In this document: piece after piece, positions 25,785 through 37,167 of the stretch | How positions within the stretch are numbered: position 1 is the first letter of the stretch | Layout: each line of letters starts with the position of its first letter | Source: Holacanthus passer | Taxonomy: Eukaryota; Chordata; Actinopteri; Pomacanthidae | Direction: 5' to 3' | DNA: 64,000 nucleotides | NCBI GenBank assembly: GCA_025331565.1 | Contig: JAFREQ010000040.1 | Span: forward strand, 4,141,001 to 4,205,000 | The notes under the pieces: generated by a model | Told to the model about the DNA's origin: nothing | The model's input: the letters and a program-made list of their open reading frames with translations, nothing else | The model's database searches: none | Position numbers and translations under genes: made by a program

Positions 25785-28700
25785 ATGTCAGGTGCGAACT
25801 TATTGAGCAAGGTGCGGTCCGCCTTCAGGAGGGAGAGGAGCGACTGGGACCTGAGCGACACGGCGCCCTTCGACTTCTCCGACGAGCTGGTGGAGGATGA
25901 GACCCCCAAATTCAACAAGCTGAAGGTGGTGGTCTCCGGGGAGATGTCAGACTACTCTGCCGGAGCTCCGTCCAACGGGGTGGCGGTGAACACGCTGGTG
26001 GTGGCCGACGATGATGACTCCCTGCTCGAATCCTCTTCCAGCCTGGGCAGCCCCGGGTTAAATATGGACCCTTGTGACACCTGCACCAAGAAGAGGGAGA
26101 AGATCAAACACAGGAGGGTGATGAAGAGGCTTGTCATTGCAGCTTTGCTTTATTTCCTTTTCATGACGGCTGAAATTATAGGTGAGCTTGTGTAGAATGA
26201 ACCTCACACAACATATTTTTTATTTAATACATTGTTGTGTCACAGCTGGTGAGTCAGTGACTTGTCATCACAGTAAACCAACCTGCCACAGAGAGATGGA
26301 AGATGAAGGCAAACAATCACAAGGCTTCTAAGATGTGTTTGTCTGGACACAGCTGTTCAGTTAAACACAACTGAGAAATGCAAATACCTTACAATGATCA
26401 AACAGAGAGAGAGACATTTATTGTTCATTTTGCTTATCAACACTTCAATAAGCTGAAGAAATGAACTGTAAAGTTGACCTGTAAAGTGTTTGGCTCACCC
26501 AAGTAACAATAAAATATTTGCTCATATACCCCCACGGATGCAGTTTGGGGTTTCCAGAAGTGTTTTACAGCGGAAGTGGGCAACCTTGCCTGAAACAAAG
26601 ATTACATCCACCAACATCATAAAACATGCACACAGGAACTGCTGTATTTTTAATGAGTGAGGCCATTGTTTTCTTGTACTTTTTCAGTGGGTTGAGCACC
26701 ACACATCACATTCTGTTAACCTCCATTGTATTGTGGTGCAGGGAGAGATCTTAGAGACAGATATGAGATTTTTTTTTTTAAATAATTTGGGTGAATTGAG
26801 CCCAGTATAACATATTACAATTCAGGACAACACATTCACACACTGTTGCCTCAGAAATTATCATAGTTGAATAATCACCTGTCTGACGCAGGCCAGGCAA
26901 AGTAGGCTTTTGTAGTATTTCTTTCGGGTCTGTTTTATAGGATTGAATTATGGACTGTGCAGGTGTCCAAACTGTCAAAGCCATTACCTGTATCTCCCAG
27001 CTCTACATCAATATCATAGTTGCTGAAGTGTCTGCTGAAGTGTCTGCTGTCAGTCTGGGTAGAAAGCAGCTGGAAATCCCCTTGATAATACATGTCCAAC
27101 CATCATTTCAGTTTCTGTTGCAGGAACTCTAAAAGCCTTTTCTGCTGACTAACTTGAGCTGAATCATTGTCTGGATTATTGATTGTTATAAAGGACTTGA
27201 GTGTTGTTGTTAGTTTACTAATTTTTGGATGATACATTTTATAGTTACAAATATTCCATTTAACCATTGAACAAACATAAAAATGACCATGTTATATACT
27301 GGCTGCTTTTAAAATCATTGGGTTGACATTTTCTGTTTCCCTTTTTCACACAAGACAGTGGGCCTTTGTTTTCTTTCTGAGACTGCATTTTCTAATGAAA
27401 AAGTAGTGACCAGAACATAGTTTCTTAAATTAAGTTTTTGCTGATAGTGTGTGACAGCTCACTACTTTAAAAAAAAAAAAAAAAAAAAGATTTCATTTTC
27501 CTAGGAGCACATTAGATCATGGACTATGTTATTCACCGTTCAGTCATAATTTACCAAGTGAATTATCCAAAAAAATGTACGTGTGGCTCCGAAGATCATC
27601 ATGCTGGTTCACATCATACCCAGACATCTAAGCATGTGCTTCGCTGTTGATTTATATCTGCATGGAGCCACAGCTATCTAATCTTGTGTTTTGTATCTCA
27701 AAATCTGTTAGATACTGTTGTTCTCAGCAAATGTCATTTTAATTGTTTGTTTTGTTTTCAGGTGGTTATGTGTCAAACAGCTTAGCCATTATGACTGACG
27801 CTGTGCACATGCTAGCAGACGTGGTGGGCATTTTGTTTTCTCTGCTGGCCCTGTGGCTCTCCACCAAGCCACCCACCAGGAGATTCACCTTCGGACTGCA
27901 TCGCCTCGGTGAGTCTCTGATTTCACAGCCCTTCACACTTCTTCTTTTCATTACATCTTTCTCTCTCAAAAAGAAAAGTGTGTGTTCAGCAGTGTTCAAC
28001 CTAGATCAGATTCCACATAGGATACTTTAGATTCAGTTATAAGTAGAAATGCAGATTGTTTAATTTTCTGCCAATAACTGTTAAATTTAGACCCCGTAGT
28101 CAGTTTGGCTGTTACCAATGTGGATATTTATCATTTCACTGCAACGCCACTGCGTGTCTAGATTTCACCAGTGGAATTTACCTATTACAGTGTAACTGTG
28201 GTATTTGGTGCTGATATAGATGACCAAATCCTGTTTAGTTAGTACCTGCCCTGATTTATTACTCAACACTACCCTGTTGCCAAATGTTTGCAATAACTCA
28301 TGAAGATAGGCACCAATTACTTCAACTCAAATGTAGAAAAAGGTAACTATCATTTATTGATTTTGGCATTACATTGCCAAACACATTTGTTTAGCATATT
28401 TCTACAGCAGTTGGATCCTTCAAAGCTTCCCTATAAAAAGCTGACTGTCATACAATTGCCTCAAACAAAACTACCAACCCTTATTTACACAGAGAAGAAC
28501 AGTAACAATGGAAAAAGAAAACGACTGGAATAGAGAGTCATTAAAAGTTGTCAGCTATCGGATAAGGGCTTTGGAAATAGATACCTGCAGCCAGCCAACT
28601 TTGTCATATATAATGCGGTGGTGAGTGTTGTAATTATTACAACACAGGCACATTGTTCCTGACTAAACCTATTTGTTGAAATCAGGTTTTTCTCACAGCT

Positions 28701-30305
28701 TCAATTTGTATTATTATGAATATGCTTTGTATGTACAACTGATTGTGACTTCCTGGCCTAGAGGTGGTATCGGCAGTCCTCAGTGTGGCGCTCATATACA
28801 TTCTGACGGCCATACTGCTCTATGAGGCGATTCAGAGGACAGTACACCAAGACTTCGACATCGATGGAGATGTAATGCTCATCACTGCGGCTGTTGGGGT
28901 GGCTGTCAACCTCATGTAAGTGAAATGCTTGTATGTAAATGTCTGTGTAGAGAAAGGTTTGAGGCTTTTACAGTGCAGCTACATGGCAATGGTGAATGCA
29001 TGCCTGTGAGTGTCGAATAGCAGCAAAAAAAAATTAAAGTTCAGTCCAAAGTACCATCTAGAATGCTGTCAAAGGTTTGTTGCTGATCCTCTGTGTGTAA
29101 TGTTTGACCATGGTTTGTAGGTGATTAAATTAAAGACTCAATGACTGCAGTTTGTAAGCCAGTTAAACCATGATGTGAAGCAGACAAAAACATATCTAAT
29201 GTTAATTAAAATAAATCCCCCTTTTTTGTTTTCTTGTGTCTTTAGAATGGGTTTCTTGTTAAACCAAGGTGGTCACCTCCACTCTCATGGCCACGGTCAC
29301 TCTCACGGCCACGGTCACTCTCACGGCTCTGCAGCTGCCTTAAGTTCACAGTCAGCCGGGACCGGTCAGCAGCAGAGGCAGCACGGCAGCCTGGCTGTAA
29401 GAGCTGCCTTCATCCACGCTTTGGGAGACCTCCTCCAGAGTGTCGGGGTGCTCATAGCTGCCTACGTCGTCCGCTTCAAGGTACCCTGCCTTTTAAACCT
29501 GCCATGTGTATTGTATGTTTCAGCTGGGAGATGTATGCCAGCCATGTTCTCTGGAAGGCTGCTGAACCCGGTTCCATTACTTGTGGTGTAAACACCAACA
29601 TTCCCCCGGTGCTCGGAGCTCCTGGTCTGGAAAGACTTAGTGAGCTAATAGGGCCACTAGCTGCACGGCTGACTGAACAAACTAGATAATGGCAGCTATT
29701 GGGTTCAGCCATAGATACAGCAAGGAGTATAGTGACCAGCAGTTAGATGTTACTCTGGTGATATGGTGCCCTTCAACAGGTGGCCAATTCTTACATGTTG
29801 CACCTTTTAAAGAATTGTTTGCCATGAACAATTACCACTGTTAAATTTTAATGTTATTTTCTAGAACCATTGTGAAGGAAATGTTACACCTCTTTGAGCT
29901 GATATGATTTAACAATGCACTCAGTATACTAGATTGTTTTAGCATGCAACAGCAGCTTGACAAAAGCATGCATTAATAATAGTGACTGATACAATCAGTC
30001 TGTGGCTGAAAGTACTTTGCTATTCTCTATTAAAGTCCTTCCTTCCTATGAAGTCCTTCCTGCCTGCTGCCATCAGACCTTTTAACGTGCAATAACCATT
30101 GTATGCTGTGCATACTAGGGCCTTTTATGTCATTTCATTCACTCATTTCATTGATCTTACTCTGTATAATTTATTTTTACATAATGCATATGTATATATT
30201 CTTAATTTATTGTTTATTGTTAGTTTTGTGCGGTTGTGGGTTTTCTTTTCTAAGACTTAATATAGTTGCTGTAGCAAAGTAATTTCCTGTAAAGGATCTA
30301 TCTAT

Positions 30306-30336
<31 letters not shown>

Positions 30337-32346
30337 ATATGCTTCAAGAAGTGTGAAAAAGTTTAATTTTAGTTGATCTGATGTAACTCTGACTTCACAG
30401 CCGGAGTTTAAGTTGGCAGACCCTATCTGTACCTACATCTTCTCCGTTCTGGTTCTCTTCACCACATTCCGCATCATACGAGACACAATAGTTATTGTGC
30501 TCGAGGGTAAGTCTTTAGTCTTGGTCCCCTGTCAGATTATGTTATTGAGTGTTTAGAGTGGTGTAGGTGCATTATGGTGTTGCTTTCATCCTGCTGTGTC
30601 AGGTGTTCCCAAGCATCTGGACACTCTGCGAATCAAAGAGGATCTGCTGAAGCTGGAGGATGTCCAATCAGTTGATGAGCTGAATGTCTGGGCTCTGACA
30701 GCTGACAAGACTGCTGCACTAGTGCATCTCCAGCTCAGTGAGTAGCTACATAACAGTGATTTGAAGGAATGAAGAAAAATATTACTATTGTGTGAATTAT
30801 AGTCAACTCTGTAATTTAGTATTCAGAAATAATAGTAGTTGTTGCCAAAAATTTACTTTCTTATTTTTCTCACTAAAAACAGAATTTATTTTTTTCATCA
30901 CACACATACAATGATTATTGACTTGTGATGTACATTTTTCATTATTTTCTGAATTAATTGATGAAACAAAATTGTGAAAAATATACATCACAAGTTACTG
31001 AAGTCTAAGGTGACATCATAAAGCTGCATGCTTTTTCTGACAGCCCACAACACAAAGATATCCAGTTTGATATCCTATAAGACAAAGAAAAGCCGCAAAT
31101 CCTCAAAATTAAGAAGTTGTAACTTGCAAACATTTCGCATTTGTACTAGAATGAAAAATGACTAAAACGATTCAATGATCCAAATACTGGAGATTTTTTT
31201 CTCTGTCAGATTAATTGTTTCAGCTGTAAAGTTTGCATATTTACAGAAAATTTAATTGAACGAAAACCAACCACGTCAGTGCTTAGAAATGCCATTGGCA
31301 GCGATTACAGATTGAAGTGTTGGTGGATGTGTTTTCTGTTGGCATGGTGTGTCTGGATTTTGGCTGACATTTGTTTAAGATTTTCCCAAAGTTAATGAGT
31401 GTCCAGGAACATCTGTCTTCAAGTCTTTCCATAGCTTCTCAAAGGAATACATGTCAGTGTTCTGGATTAGCTGCTCTTGGCTTGACTACTTTAGATAGTT
31501 TCCAGTGTTTGGCAGTACATTAAATGTCAGTGACCTGTCAGAGCAAAAATGTTTGTCTAAGGTCTTCATCCCTCCGTAGCAAGGTCTGCTCTGGAATTTG
31601 CTTTCATTTGGATTTAACCTTTGTTTTAATGATGCTGCCACCTTCAGGCGTCACGGTAGAGATGATGTTCGATGGATGATGTGCTGAGACTTGTTTGTGC
31701 AAAGTTTTGCATGTGGCAGTACAAGATTTCAGTTTCCATTTCATCAGACCACAGAATTTTTCAGTTTCATCTCTCGAAAAACATGAGTATCAATTCTCCC
31801 CTTGGCTCTCATCCTATAGGCTTGCACCATCCATGTTCATTTAAAAAGCACATTGTATTATGTGTGAATATAAGAAGAAGAATAGAAGTGTGAAGAAGAG
31901 AATAGACCTTTTTCCCAGCTTTTTTTCCCCTATTTTGAATTCATAACAGGACAGCACAGGTGTAACTAATTACATTAACGATGGCTCAGTTCATTAAGTG
32001 TCCCCTGTTAACCATTCCACTGAGGAAGCTGAAACTGACTCCCATAACTGCAATGCAGTCTTTATTAATCTGATTAATTACACCTTTGTTTTTCCTGTTC
32101 TGACATGTCAACATGTCTGCTGAGAAAAAGGTCTATTGGGACATTCTGTAAGTAGTTTCAGTTTTATTCACATGCATGTTTGTGTTCACAGCGCCCTCTA
32201 GTGCTAACAACTGGGAGGACGTCCAGGCGAAGGCTCGCCACCTGCTACTTCACACCTACGGTCTCACTAGGTGCACTGTGCAGGTGCAGACACACAGGCA
32301 GAGGCCTGTACGCAGCTGTGCACTCTGTCAGCAGCCCAGCGCCTAA
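25785..32346 (+). CDS. slc30a4: Zinc transporter ZnT4 (7 coding exons)
   Basis: Cation diffusion facilitator that exports cytosolic Zn2+ into endosomes, lysosomes and secretory vesicles in exchange for protons. Coding exons: 25785-26181, 27762-27908, 28762-28915, 29246-29480, 30401-30506, 30603-30737, 32192-32346 (442 aa). The N-terminal cytosolic tail (about 115 aa, acidic, with a CDTC motif) precedes six TM helices. The tetrahedral zinc site is intact: H148/D152 (HMLAD) in TM2 and H290/D294 (HALGD) in TM5. Between TM4 and TM5 is a His-rich loop (residues 243-259) with nine histidines. The C-terminal metallochaperone-like domain ends in CALCQQPSA. A 5' UTR exon lies upstream, and an AATAAA is at 33426-33431. 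ZnT2, 3 and 8 are relatives; the length, the N-tail and head-to-head synteny with bloc1s6 favour ZnT4. Confidence 0.94.
29540..29815. repeat. Probable interspersed repeat in slc30a4 intron 4
   Basis: The stretch GTGCTCGGAGCTCCTGGTCT ... CTAGCTGCACGGCTGACTGA ... GTGGCCAATTCTTACATGTT is GC-richer than the surrounding intron and matches phrases I recall from repeated teleost sequences. Boundaries and class are not determined. Confidence 0.35.
30040..30345 (+). mobile_element. 3' end of a non-LTR retrotransposon with TCTA tail
   Basis: The sequence near 30049-30093 translates to KSFLPAAIRPFNVQ followed by a stop. This is the C-terminal FxPxAIRxxN motif seen at the end of ORF2 in many fish LINEs. 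About 200 bp of AT-rich 3' UTR follow, ending in a (TCTA)n microsatellite at about 30296-30336, a normal LINE tail. It is 5'-truncated, so no reverse transcriptase remains. It lies in slc30a4 intron 4, same strand. The clade (L2/CR1/Rex-like) is not fixed. Confidence 0.6.
31265..31810. mobile_element. Degenerate Tc1-type transposon relic in slc30a4 intron 6
   Basis: Scattered phrases (CATTGGCAGCGATTACAG, ATGATGCTGCCACC, CACGGTAGAGATGATGTTC, TTTCATCAGACCACAGAATT) occur in the order found in a widespread family of old fish DNA transposons of Tc1 type, whose transposase would read on the minus strand. Many indels and stops leave no ORF. The assignment rests on remembered phrases and their order. 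Confidence 0.45.
31901..32138. repeat. MITE copy B with long terminal inverted repeats
   Basis: The left end AATAGACCTTTTTCCCAGC is the inverse of the right end GCTGAGAAAAAGGTCTATT. Inner arms also pair: ACAGGACAGCACAGGTGTAA with TTACACCTTTGTTTTTCCTG. The core ATTAACGATGGCTC...TTAAGTGTCCC matches copy A. It is non-coding and inserted just upstream of the last slc30a4 coding exon. Confidence 0.7.
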
Positions 32347-33445
32347 AGAGGGACTCTTCCTGCTTACAGTGACTTCCACAATGCATTTCAAGGAGCCAGA
32401 CGGCCGAGGATACAGTTCACAGAGGGCCTGGATGTTGCACCGCTGTCACAGCTCAGTGCCATAGCAGGAGCAATGGTATATAGTTGTAAGTGGAAAAGGA
32501 CTGGTGCCAAAGGACAGTCAGTGGAACAACAGCAATGCACATTTCTAATTAAAGAATCACTTTAGCCTCCAGGGACTTTGCGCTCTTAAAAACCTACTCT
32601 TAATTCACCATTAAAGCCTATTCCAACAGTTTTTTTTTGTATTTTACTGTTTGATTTATCACAACTGATGTTTTGTTATCAGATGTAAATTTTACTTTTT
32701 GTTACTAGTTGTGAGAACTGTATACTAAGATTTTGTTATTTTACTAAGGATGTCAGCAAATGAAAAGGTACCTCATGTCATTTGATAGTCACTGTAGTCA
32801 CAGTGCATATAAACTGTACTCCTCATCACTGGCGTAACTGAGGCAAAAAAAAAACCTTTATCATTGTTTCCCTTTAGACATTACATCTCATCCAATGCAC
32901 TTCATCATTAATATTCTTCAACCAAAGTCTGTTGTGAGGCAGGTTTTTAAAATGACACCAACCTTAGATATTCCTGAAGCTGAAGTTTTTCTTGGCGATA
33001 CTGACCGACCAACACTTTTAGGACTGACGTTTATTCTAGCATGTCTTTCAATTAATTGTGGCGAGCAGGCAACTGACAATCAAAGTGTGACTGACTTTGA
33101 ATAAGGGTAAATGCTACAGTGGTTGGGCCGACTTCAGTTTGGTTTCAGCCTTACACTCTATAATCCGCTTTTTTCAAATCATTAACAGACAATATAATAA
33201 TGCAGATGGGTTTGGGAACTCTTCAGTATTTCAGAGTTGCTGTGTTTTTCAGGGAGGGAGGCGTGAGTCAAACTTAATGGTATTTTGCCAATAATGGTAT
33301 TAATTGTGTTTTCTCTGTCAAGTGTTGAGAGGCTGTGGGAGGGGGGGCATTTATGGTAAACCTTCTCACGTCTCTGGTGTTAATCATCAAGAGAAATCAG
33401 GAACTGGATCACTGTTTTTGTTTATAATAAAAGATTAAGATTAAA
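32347..33445 (+). other. slc30a4: slc30a4 3' UTR (probable extent)
   Basis: No competing gene is present. An AATAAA lies at 33426-33431 (TTATAATAAAAG). The stretch is AT-rich with T runs. The ORFs inside are short and featureless. Confidence 0.5.
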
Positions 33446-35550
33446 AGTATTTAATCTTTTGTGTATCTCAGTATCTTGTTTTTCTTGTCAGCATCACCAT
33501 CATAAGTGAAAGCTTTTTCTTAAATCTGGGAAGTTCATTGTCAACACATATGTTTCATCCATTCGTGAATTAAAAAAAGGTGAGATGGTTAGTGAGATGT
33601 ATCTGCATAATGTGGCATGCCGGATATGTCTTTTTTCAACACTAGGTGGCATACTTCTATAACAGCAGAGAAATAATTTTTATGACAGGATCATTTTGAT
33701 AAGATAACAAGCACATATATAGTTTGAGTTCCACTTCTCTATTTACTATCTTTAACCCCTTAAATGAAGTTGCACACATGGACTGAACAGTAAGATAAAA
33801 TACAGATTTCTGTCCAAAAAATCTTACTCTTCATTTGATCAAACTGTTTTTTTCTTGCATTCATTTGGTTTCAATTTGGTTTTCAATTCAAGCAAGTACG
33901 GAAATATAGGCTATGGATGAAAATAGGTGAATTTGTCCTGAGTCTGAATAATGGTCTTATGTTAAATTGTTAAAGTGCTAAATGGGGAAAAGTACTAAAT
34001 ACTAACTAATAATGGAGCAGATTGCATGTACTTGCTACATATCTTAAACATTACAACTACATAAGGCCCTTCACACAAATCAAGGTCTATATTCAAAATG
34101 CAGATATATCAAGGGTTTATTATTGACAACATTAAAAAACTGGGAGTGTCTCAGATTCCAGGCAACAGTTGCGTTAACAAAAAGCCAGTGAACCAAAGGC
34201 AGGCACCTCCTCTGTGTTACAGCCCTGCTGCACTTTAGGGTGCCATAAACTGCAGTAATGATCCCTCTCAATCACTAGTGTCCCAACCAGTTATAGTAAA
34301 CAACATTAAAGGAACAATAGGTGTATTTTTAACAGGTCAAAGGAGTTCATTTTCTGATATGCAGCATTGAATTGTAACTGATAACACATGGGAAATTCCA
34401 CCTCTCTCTTTGAATGCACTGTCTGAGCAACAACTTGCTGGTCACATGGTCTGTGGTGTCATGACAGCCGTGACCGAGTCACGTACACAAATTCCGACAA
34501 CACGCATTATATCCTTCCTCTTCTGTCATTGTTTCCCTAAATAGCCCTTCACTTGCACATGGTTTAATAGGTGAAATTAATTTGACTGCAGCACCTCTCT
34601 GCAGTATATTTGACTACAGGATACAAGAACACTGAAAAGGCCATAAAGAGTTGTCCATAGTTCCTCCTGTTTGCATTCTCTTAAGTTATCAATGTGACTG
34701 GGAAGCATTTATGTAGCATTTAAAATAAGATAATAACATATAAGAAGCAATTTTATGTGTAAAGAGGAAGGAAATATTGAAACACCCTTGTTGAAATATG
34801 TTATGCATGTACAACCCTACATCCATATAGTGAAAGCAAATAGCAAAATCTCTCCTGATAAGAGAGCAACTCAAACAGATCAGGAAACAATACCCTCTGC
34901 CTCTCTCACCGCTCACACCCCCTGGTTAGTGTTTAATAATTCATCCTTTCAGATTCTCAGCCAGCAGTCCACTAGGCTGTGTAGTGCCACTGTTGGAGGG
35001 AGGGTGTTCACATGGTTTTCTCTCTTCTGAGATATGAGATGGGCATTAAAAGGATTGTCTCTGATTATAAAACACAATGGTAGCACTGGATGCCCACGCA
35101 GCCGTAAACTGAGCAGATGAGTGCATTTGTCCATTGCTTGAACTGCAGTAATTACTTTATTGCTGTCCCAGCTGGCAACATGTCACCTTTTTCTTGTCTG
35201 CAAACAACATTCAAACAAACACTGTCGGCATCTTTTAAATAAAATATGGAGATTAAAGAATGAAAGGGCAAAGTTTTACTTCATTCTAGATCTTGTAAAC
35301 TCCAATTGACAAAACAATTGCTGGAGGATCACAACTGTAACTATTGTTATGCAAAGCTATTCTGTATTTTTAATCTTTAAAAAAAATGCAATGCAATCAA
35401 TCAATCAATCAAACAAGAAAACATTACTGTTACGGCTAAGCCATTATTATAACGTTGATAATGGCTTGGGCGTGCCTCTTCCAGGGAACTGGCTCATTGA
35501 CGTGTTTTACTTGGACACCTAAATGTAGAGGCGTCATCGTTGCTCTTGTT

Positions 35551-35608
35551 AGTTACACTTGTGCTTCTTCTGCTAAGTCAAACCGTCTGCTGTGAAAAAC
35601 GTCTATTT
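35551..35608. repeat. MITE copy D (right arm only)
   Basis: AGTTACACTTGTGCTTCTTC, then TGCT...GTCTGCTGTGAAAAACGTCT. This matches the right arms of copies B and C. The left arm is not clear, although GGCTCATTGACGTG...TTGGACACC (about 35490-35520) may be the eroded core. Confidence 0.5.
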
Positions 35609-35804
35609 AATGATGTATTTACTAGACATAAACACGACTTGAAAGAATAAACTGGCATTAATCTTTCTTAAAGTCAACAAATCCCAGTAAAACACCAAAA
35701 TCAAAAATGCATTAATCAGTTTCTCAATACAATCTACACCTTCCCCGGCCTGTCCGTGGCCCTCAGCCACAAGCTCATTTGTTTTCTACTAAAAACATCA
35801 TCTT

Positions 35805-35995
35805 TAAAGGAATAGTTGGATATATTGGGAAATATACTTGTTGGCTTTCTTGCTGATAGTCCGAAAACTACTTTCAGTGTGTTGATCAAACAAAAGAGAT
35901 TTGTTAGGTGGATTTTGTTTGGATGGAACCAGGCAATCTTAAATTAACAATAAACTATCATCTGACTTTTAGCAAGAAAGTGTAAGATCCCCAAA
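35805..35995. repeat. Palindromic teleost MITE-like repeat
   Basis: The left end AAAGGAATAGTTGGATATAT, then TGGGAAATATACTTGTTGGC, then TTTCTTGCTGATAGT is the familiar opening of a very common percomorph repeat. TTTTAGCAAGAAAGTGTAAG near 35970 is part of its inverted right arm. Confidence 0.55.
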
Positions 35996-36209
35996 TTTCT
36001 TTAAAATCAGGTCACAAATCTACAGTTTCACTTTTAAAAAGGTTCAGTAATTTCATAAGTGAGCTGGGCACTGTAGTTTCTAGCTAATGTTACTCAAGCA
36101 TTACTAAATAGTGCGTTTGTCTGGGACTATTTTGAGTGGTGGATTAATATATGTTTGGTGCTCAAATGTGATGCAGCTCATTTATGAGTTTTTAATAGTT
36201 TTGGGATAT

Positions 36210-36427
36210 AGATCTTTTTCACAAAAGACATGCTGACATGTGACAGCAGGAAGAACACAGGTGTAAATAATAAAATTGATCCATGTAGCTGCTACAGTTT
36301 CAAGGTTGTAAATGCTGGCTCACTGTCACACCTGAATACAATGGACCCATCACTAGTTTAGTAAATTAGTAACACCTGTGCTCTTCCTGCTATGATAAAT
36401 CAAACTGCCTGCTGAGAAGAAGGCCAG
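36210..36427. repeat. MITE copy C with long terminal inverted repeats
   Basis: The left arm GATCTTTTTC...GACATGCTGACATGTGACAG, then CAGGAAGAACACAGGTGTAA, is inverted in the right arm TAACACCTGTGCTCTTCCTG, then CTATGATAAATC...CTGCTGAGAAGAAGGCC. It belongs to the same family as copies A, B and D. Confidence 0.7.
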
Positions 36428-36602
36428 TGAAAGTCTATGTTCACAGAGCAATAAGCTTTATCAGGCTTTGGCTACACAGACAATACATGTTAGTGGGTTC
36501 ATTTAATTGTTAGTTTTATCCTTTTATTATGTTTTGTGATGCACTTACATTAAGGATTCAGCACATCTTCTAGTCAAATTCAACTTGTTAGCACAGGTCA
36601 GG

Positions 36603-36638
36603 TCAAACACACACAGACACACACACACACACACACTC
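36603..36638 (+). repeat. CA dinucleotide microsatellite
   Basis: An interrupted (CA)n tract: AACACACACAGACACACACA and onwards. It is simple sequence between the two convergent genes. Confidence 0.85.
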
Positions 36639-37035
36639 AGATCAAAGATGCTGCAATGAGGAGACATTACTCTACAGACCAGACTAAGAATATCTGACAT
36701 ATGAAAATGTATATACCTGCATACATACTTTCATACTTTCATGTTCACAATGATGTATTGACACTGTACAGTACATTACTTACATTTTGCATCTTTCACA
36801 TTTAGACACTATTGTACCTTCACATCTACTGTAAGAGCATCTGGGTTGCTGTGACTTCCCTGTCGAATTAAATGCCACAACTTATTCAAATATAACTCTC
36901 TGGCTGTAATCACAGAAACCCAGAGTCTTTTTTTCAGTTACATTTAGGCTGAATGAGTATCTGTTCGTATAGCTTTCTACTGTTGTGGGTGGATGTCCTT
37001 GAGCGGGGCCACTACAGAGCAGGGTGAAACCCCAC

Positions 37036-37108
37036 CAGTGGAGCAGAAGCATTTCCGCACACTGACTGTCAAAGCATCCTAGTTTGTGCAGAAAGGATTC
37101 TGTTAGAC
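37036..37108 (-). ncRNA. mir147: mir-147 precursor in the coxfa4l3 3' UTR
   Basis: On the minus strand the 3p arm GTGTGCGGAAATGCTTCTGC (mature at 37042-37062) is identical to the seed and body of vertebrate miR-147b-3p as I remember it. The 5p arm (about 37081-37102) contains TTTCTGCACAAACT, as in the human precursor. The arms pair well: TTTCTGCACA against TGTGCGGAAA with one G-U, and CAGAA against TTCTG, closed by a loop of about 18 nt. The hairpin starts some 60 nt after the coxfa4l3 stop, the same host position as in human C15orf48. It would be processed from that transcript, which is known in mammals to be induced by inflammatory signals. Confidence 0.92.
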
Positions 37109-37167
37109 TGATGGGGGGCAGGCAGGAGGTCAGACTGTGGAGCTTTTCCAGCAGATGCCCATTTTTT

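Larger units (their letters stand above)
33446..36515. other. Convergent intergenic region slc30a4 / coxfa4l3, repeats only
   Basis: No exon or RNA gene seen. It contains a palindromic fish repeat (about 35805-35995), two MITE copies (35551-35608 and 36210-36427) and a TCAA repeat near 35396-35410. The two flanking genes run towards each other across this space. Confidence 0.5.

Noticed and set aside
30296..30340. Regularly spaced TCTA units as a structured repeat array
   Set aside because: This is the simple microsatellite tail of a LINE. There are no unique spacers, so it is not a CRISPR-like array.
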